From contig NZ_JAHUTS010000002.1 of assembly GCF_019209835.1 (NCBI RefSeq), positions 1 to 64,000 on the forward strand: 64,000 bases of DNA, in the 5' to 3' direction. The notes under the pieces are model-generated. The model was not told the origin of the DNA. It ran no database searches and saw only the letters and a program-made list of their open reading frames with translations. Each line of letters opens with the position of its first letter. Position 1 is the first letter of the stretch. Shown here piece by piece: positions 63,473 to 64,000 of this stretch. A program made the translations under genes and the position numbers. This DNA comes from Enterovibrio paralichthyis. GTDB taxonomy: Bacteria > Pseudomonadota > Gammaproteobacteria > Enterobacterales > Vibrionaceae.

Positions 63473-64000
63473 TCATTTTATGTTTTGTACTGCCTCAACC
63501 ACCGCTTCTGTCACCCTTAGGTTTTGCAATCCATCCTTCACTGTTACGAGCGGCTTTTCTTCTTTGCGGATCACCCGGCAGAAGTGGTTAAGCTGCTCGA
63601 CCAAAGGATCTTTTCGATCAAGCGCCATCGCTTCACACTCGAACGGTTTCCACCATGAGCGGTCGTCATCGTTGGCATAGTATTTCAATTGCATCGATGG
63701 GACAGAGATTGAGCCTTTGGTGCCTGCAATGTGGTAGCACTCTTCATTTGGGTAACTGGCGTAAGATTTGTTTTCCTGCGACGTTTGCTCCCAACTGCGA
63801 GGAGACGCCGCCGTATCAGAGAGAATAAAAGTACCCAGTGCGCCGCTGGCAAAGCGCAAATTAATGGCCACGGTATCTTCGACTTCATATTGGCGCTGGT
63901 GGTTGGAAGCCATGGCCTGAACGTCCACAATTTCCCCACACAAATAACGCAGGTTGCCAATTTCATGGATCAGGTTGATCAGGATTGGACCACCGCCTGC
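63473..64000 (-). CDS. Gfo/Idh/MocA oxidoreductase, 5' end outside the window
   Basis: The C-terminal 175 residues of an NAD(P)-dependent sugar or inositol dehydrogenase-like protein; the frame stays open through the window edge, so the start is missing. The segment GGGPILINLIHEIGNLRYLCGE contains the conserved H of the family's catalytic dyad region, followed by the beta-sheet domain (VEDTVAINLRFASGALGTF) and the closing helix with VEQLNHFCRVIR and VTVKDGLQNLRVTEAV. Substrate unknown. Confidence 0.85.
   Translation of the reverse strand, partial: AGGGPILINLIHEIGNLRYLCGEIVDVQAMASNHQRQYEVEDTVAINLRFASGALGTFILSDTAASPRSWEQTSQENKSYASYPNEECYHIAGTKGSISVPSMQLKYYANDDDRSWWKPFECEAMALDRKDPLVEQLNHFCRVIRKEEKPLVTVKDGLQNLRVTEAVVEAVQNIK

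Noticed and set aside
1..64000. CRISPR arrays, insertion sequences, prophage, tRNA or rRNA genes
   Set aside because: No regularly spaced repeats, transposase or integrase genes, or tRNA-like cloverleaf sequences were recognised by eye.

Overview
The window reads as chromosome of a marine gammaproteobacterium, most likely of the family Vibrionaceae (an Enterovibrio/Grimontia/Photobacterium-type relative). The evidence is gene content and order: ihfA, btuCD, yibL, hrpA, potABCD, ttcA, uspE, fnr, and a ccoNOQP-HIS cluster next to a NosP/hybrid-kinase pair, an arrangement I recall from Vibrio cholerae. The genus call is inference; no rRNA, tRNA, insertion sequence, prophage or CRISPR was seen.

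Layout. 1-3.8 kb: a structured leader, ihfA, astE (arginine catabolism) and the B12 importer btuCD. 3.9-10.2 kb: an accessory stretch of cell-surface genes: three tandem paralogous lipoproteins (Ig-like domain plus a lectin-like C-terminal domain), a TerB-like protein, a small RTX calcium-binding protein and a lipoprotein of the endonuclease/exonuclease/phosphatase fold. 10.2-17.8 kb: yibL, hrpA, a secreted L,D-transpeptidase, an exported ATP-dependent DNA ligase and a LacI/GntR-type regulator. 17.9-23.6 kb: the lactate oxidation operon lldEFG-dld-II. 23.8-30.4 kb: signalling and housekeeping genes (HDOD, DUF3581, NUDIX, a porin/PstS-like/GGDEF operon, cobB). 30.5-34.4 kb: potABCD. 34.7-38.1 kb: a membrane protein/Bax-like/DUF2987 operon and ttcA. 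38.1-40.1 kb: an AT-rich island with a frameshifted gene encoding four repeats. 40.2-49.8 kb: uspE, fnr and the cbb3 oxidase structural and assembly genes. 50-54 kb: the NO-sensor NosP and its hybrid histidine kinase. 54.2-60.3 kb: a form I RuBisCO operon, cbbL-cbbS-cbbQ-cbbO-cbbR, all on the minus strand. 60.5-64 kb: an isolated TRAP solute-binding protein, an aldo/keto reductase, a small lipoprotein and a truncated Gfo/Idh/MocA oxidoreductase.

The respiratory genes form a coherent low-oxygen set: FNR with its own box, cbb3 oxidase with its copper-handling assembly genes, lactate oxidation feeding electrons to the chain, and NO sensing. The most surprising item is the complete RuBisCO operon with its activase pair CbbQ/CbbO and a CbbR regulator, inside otherwise vibrio-like chromosome and without phosphoribulokinase nearby. 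Other points worth attention are the porin/PstS-like/diguanylate cyclase operon, the triplicated surface lipoproteins and the frameshifted repeat protein. I found no clearly novel multi-gene defence or mobile system.
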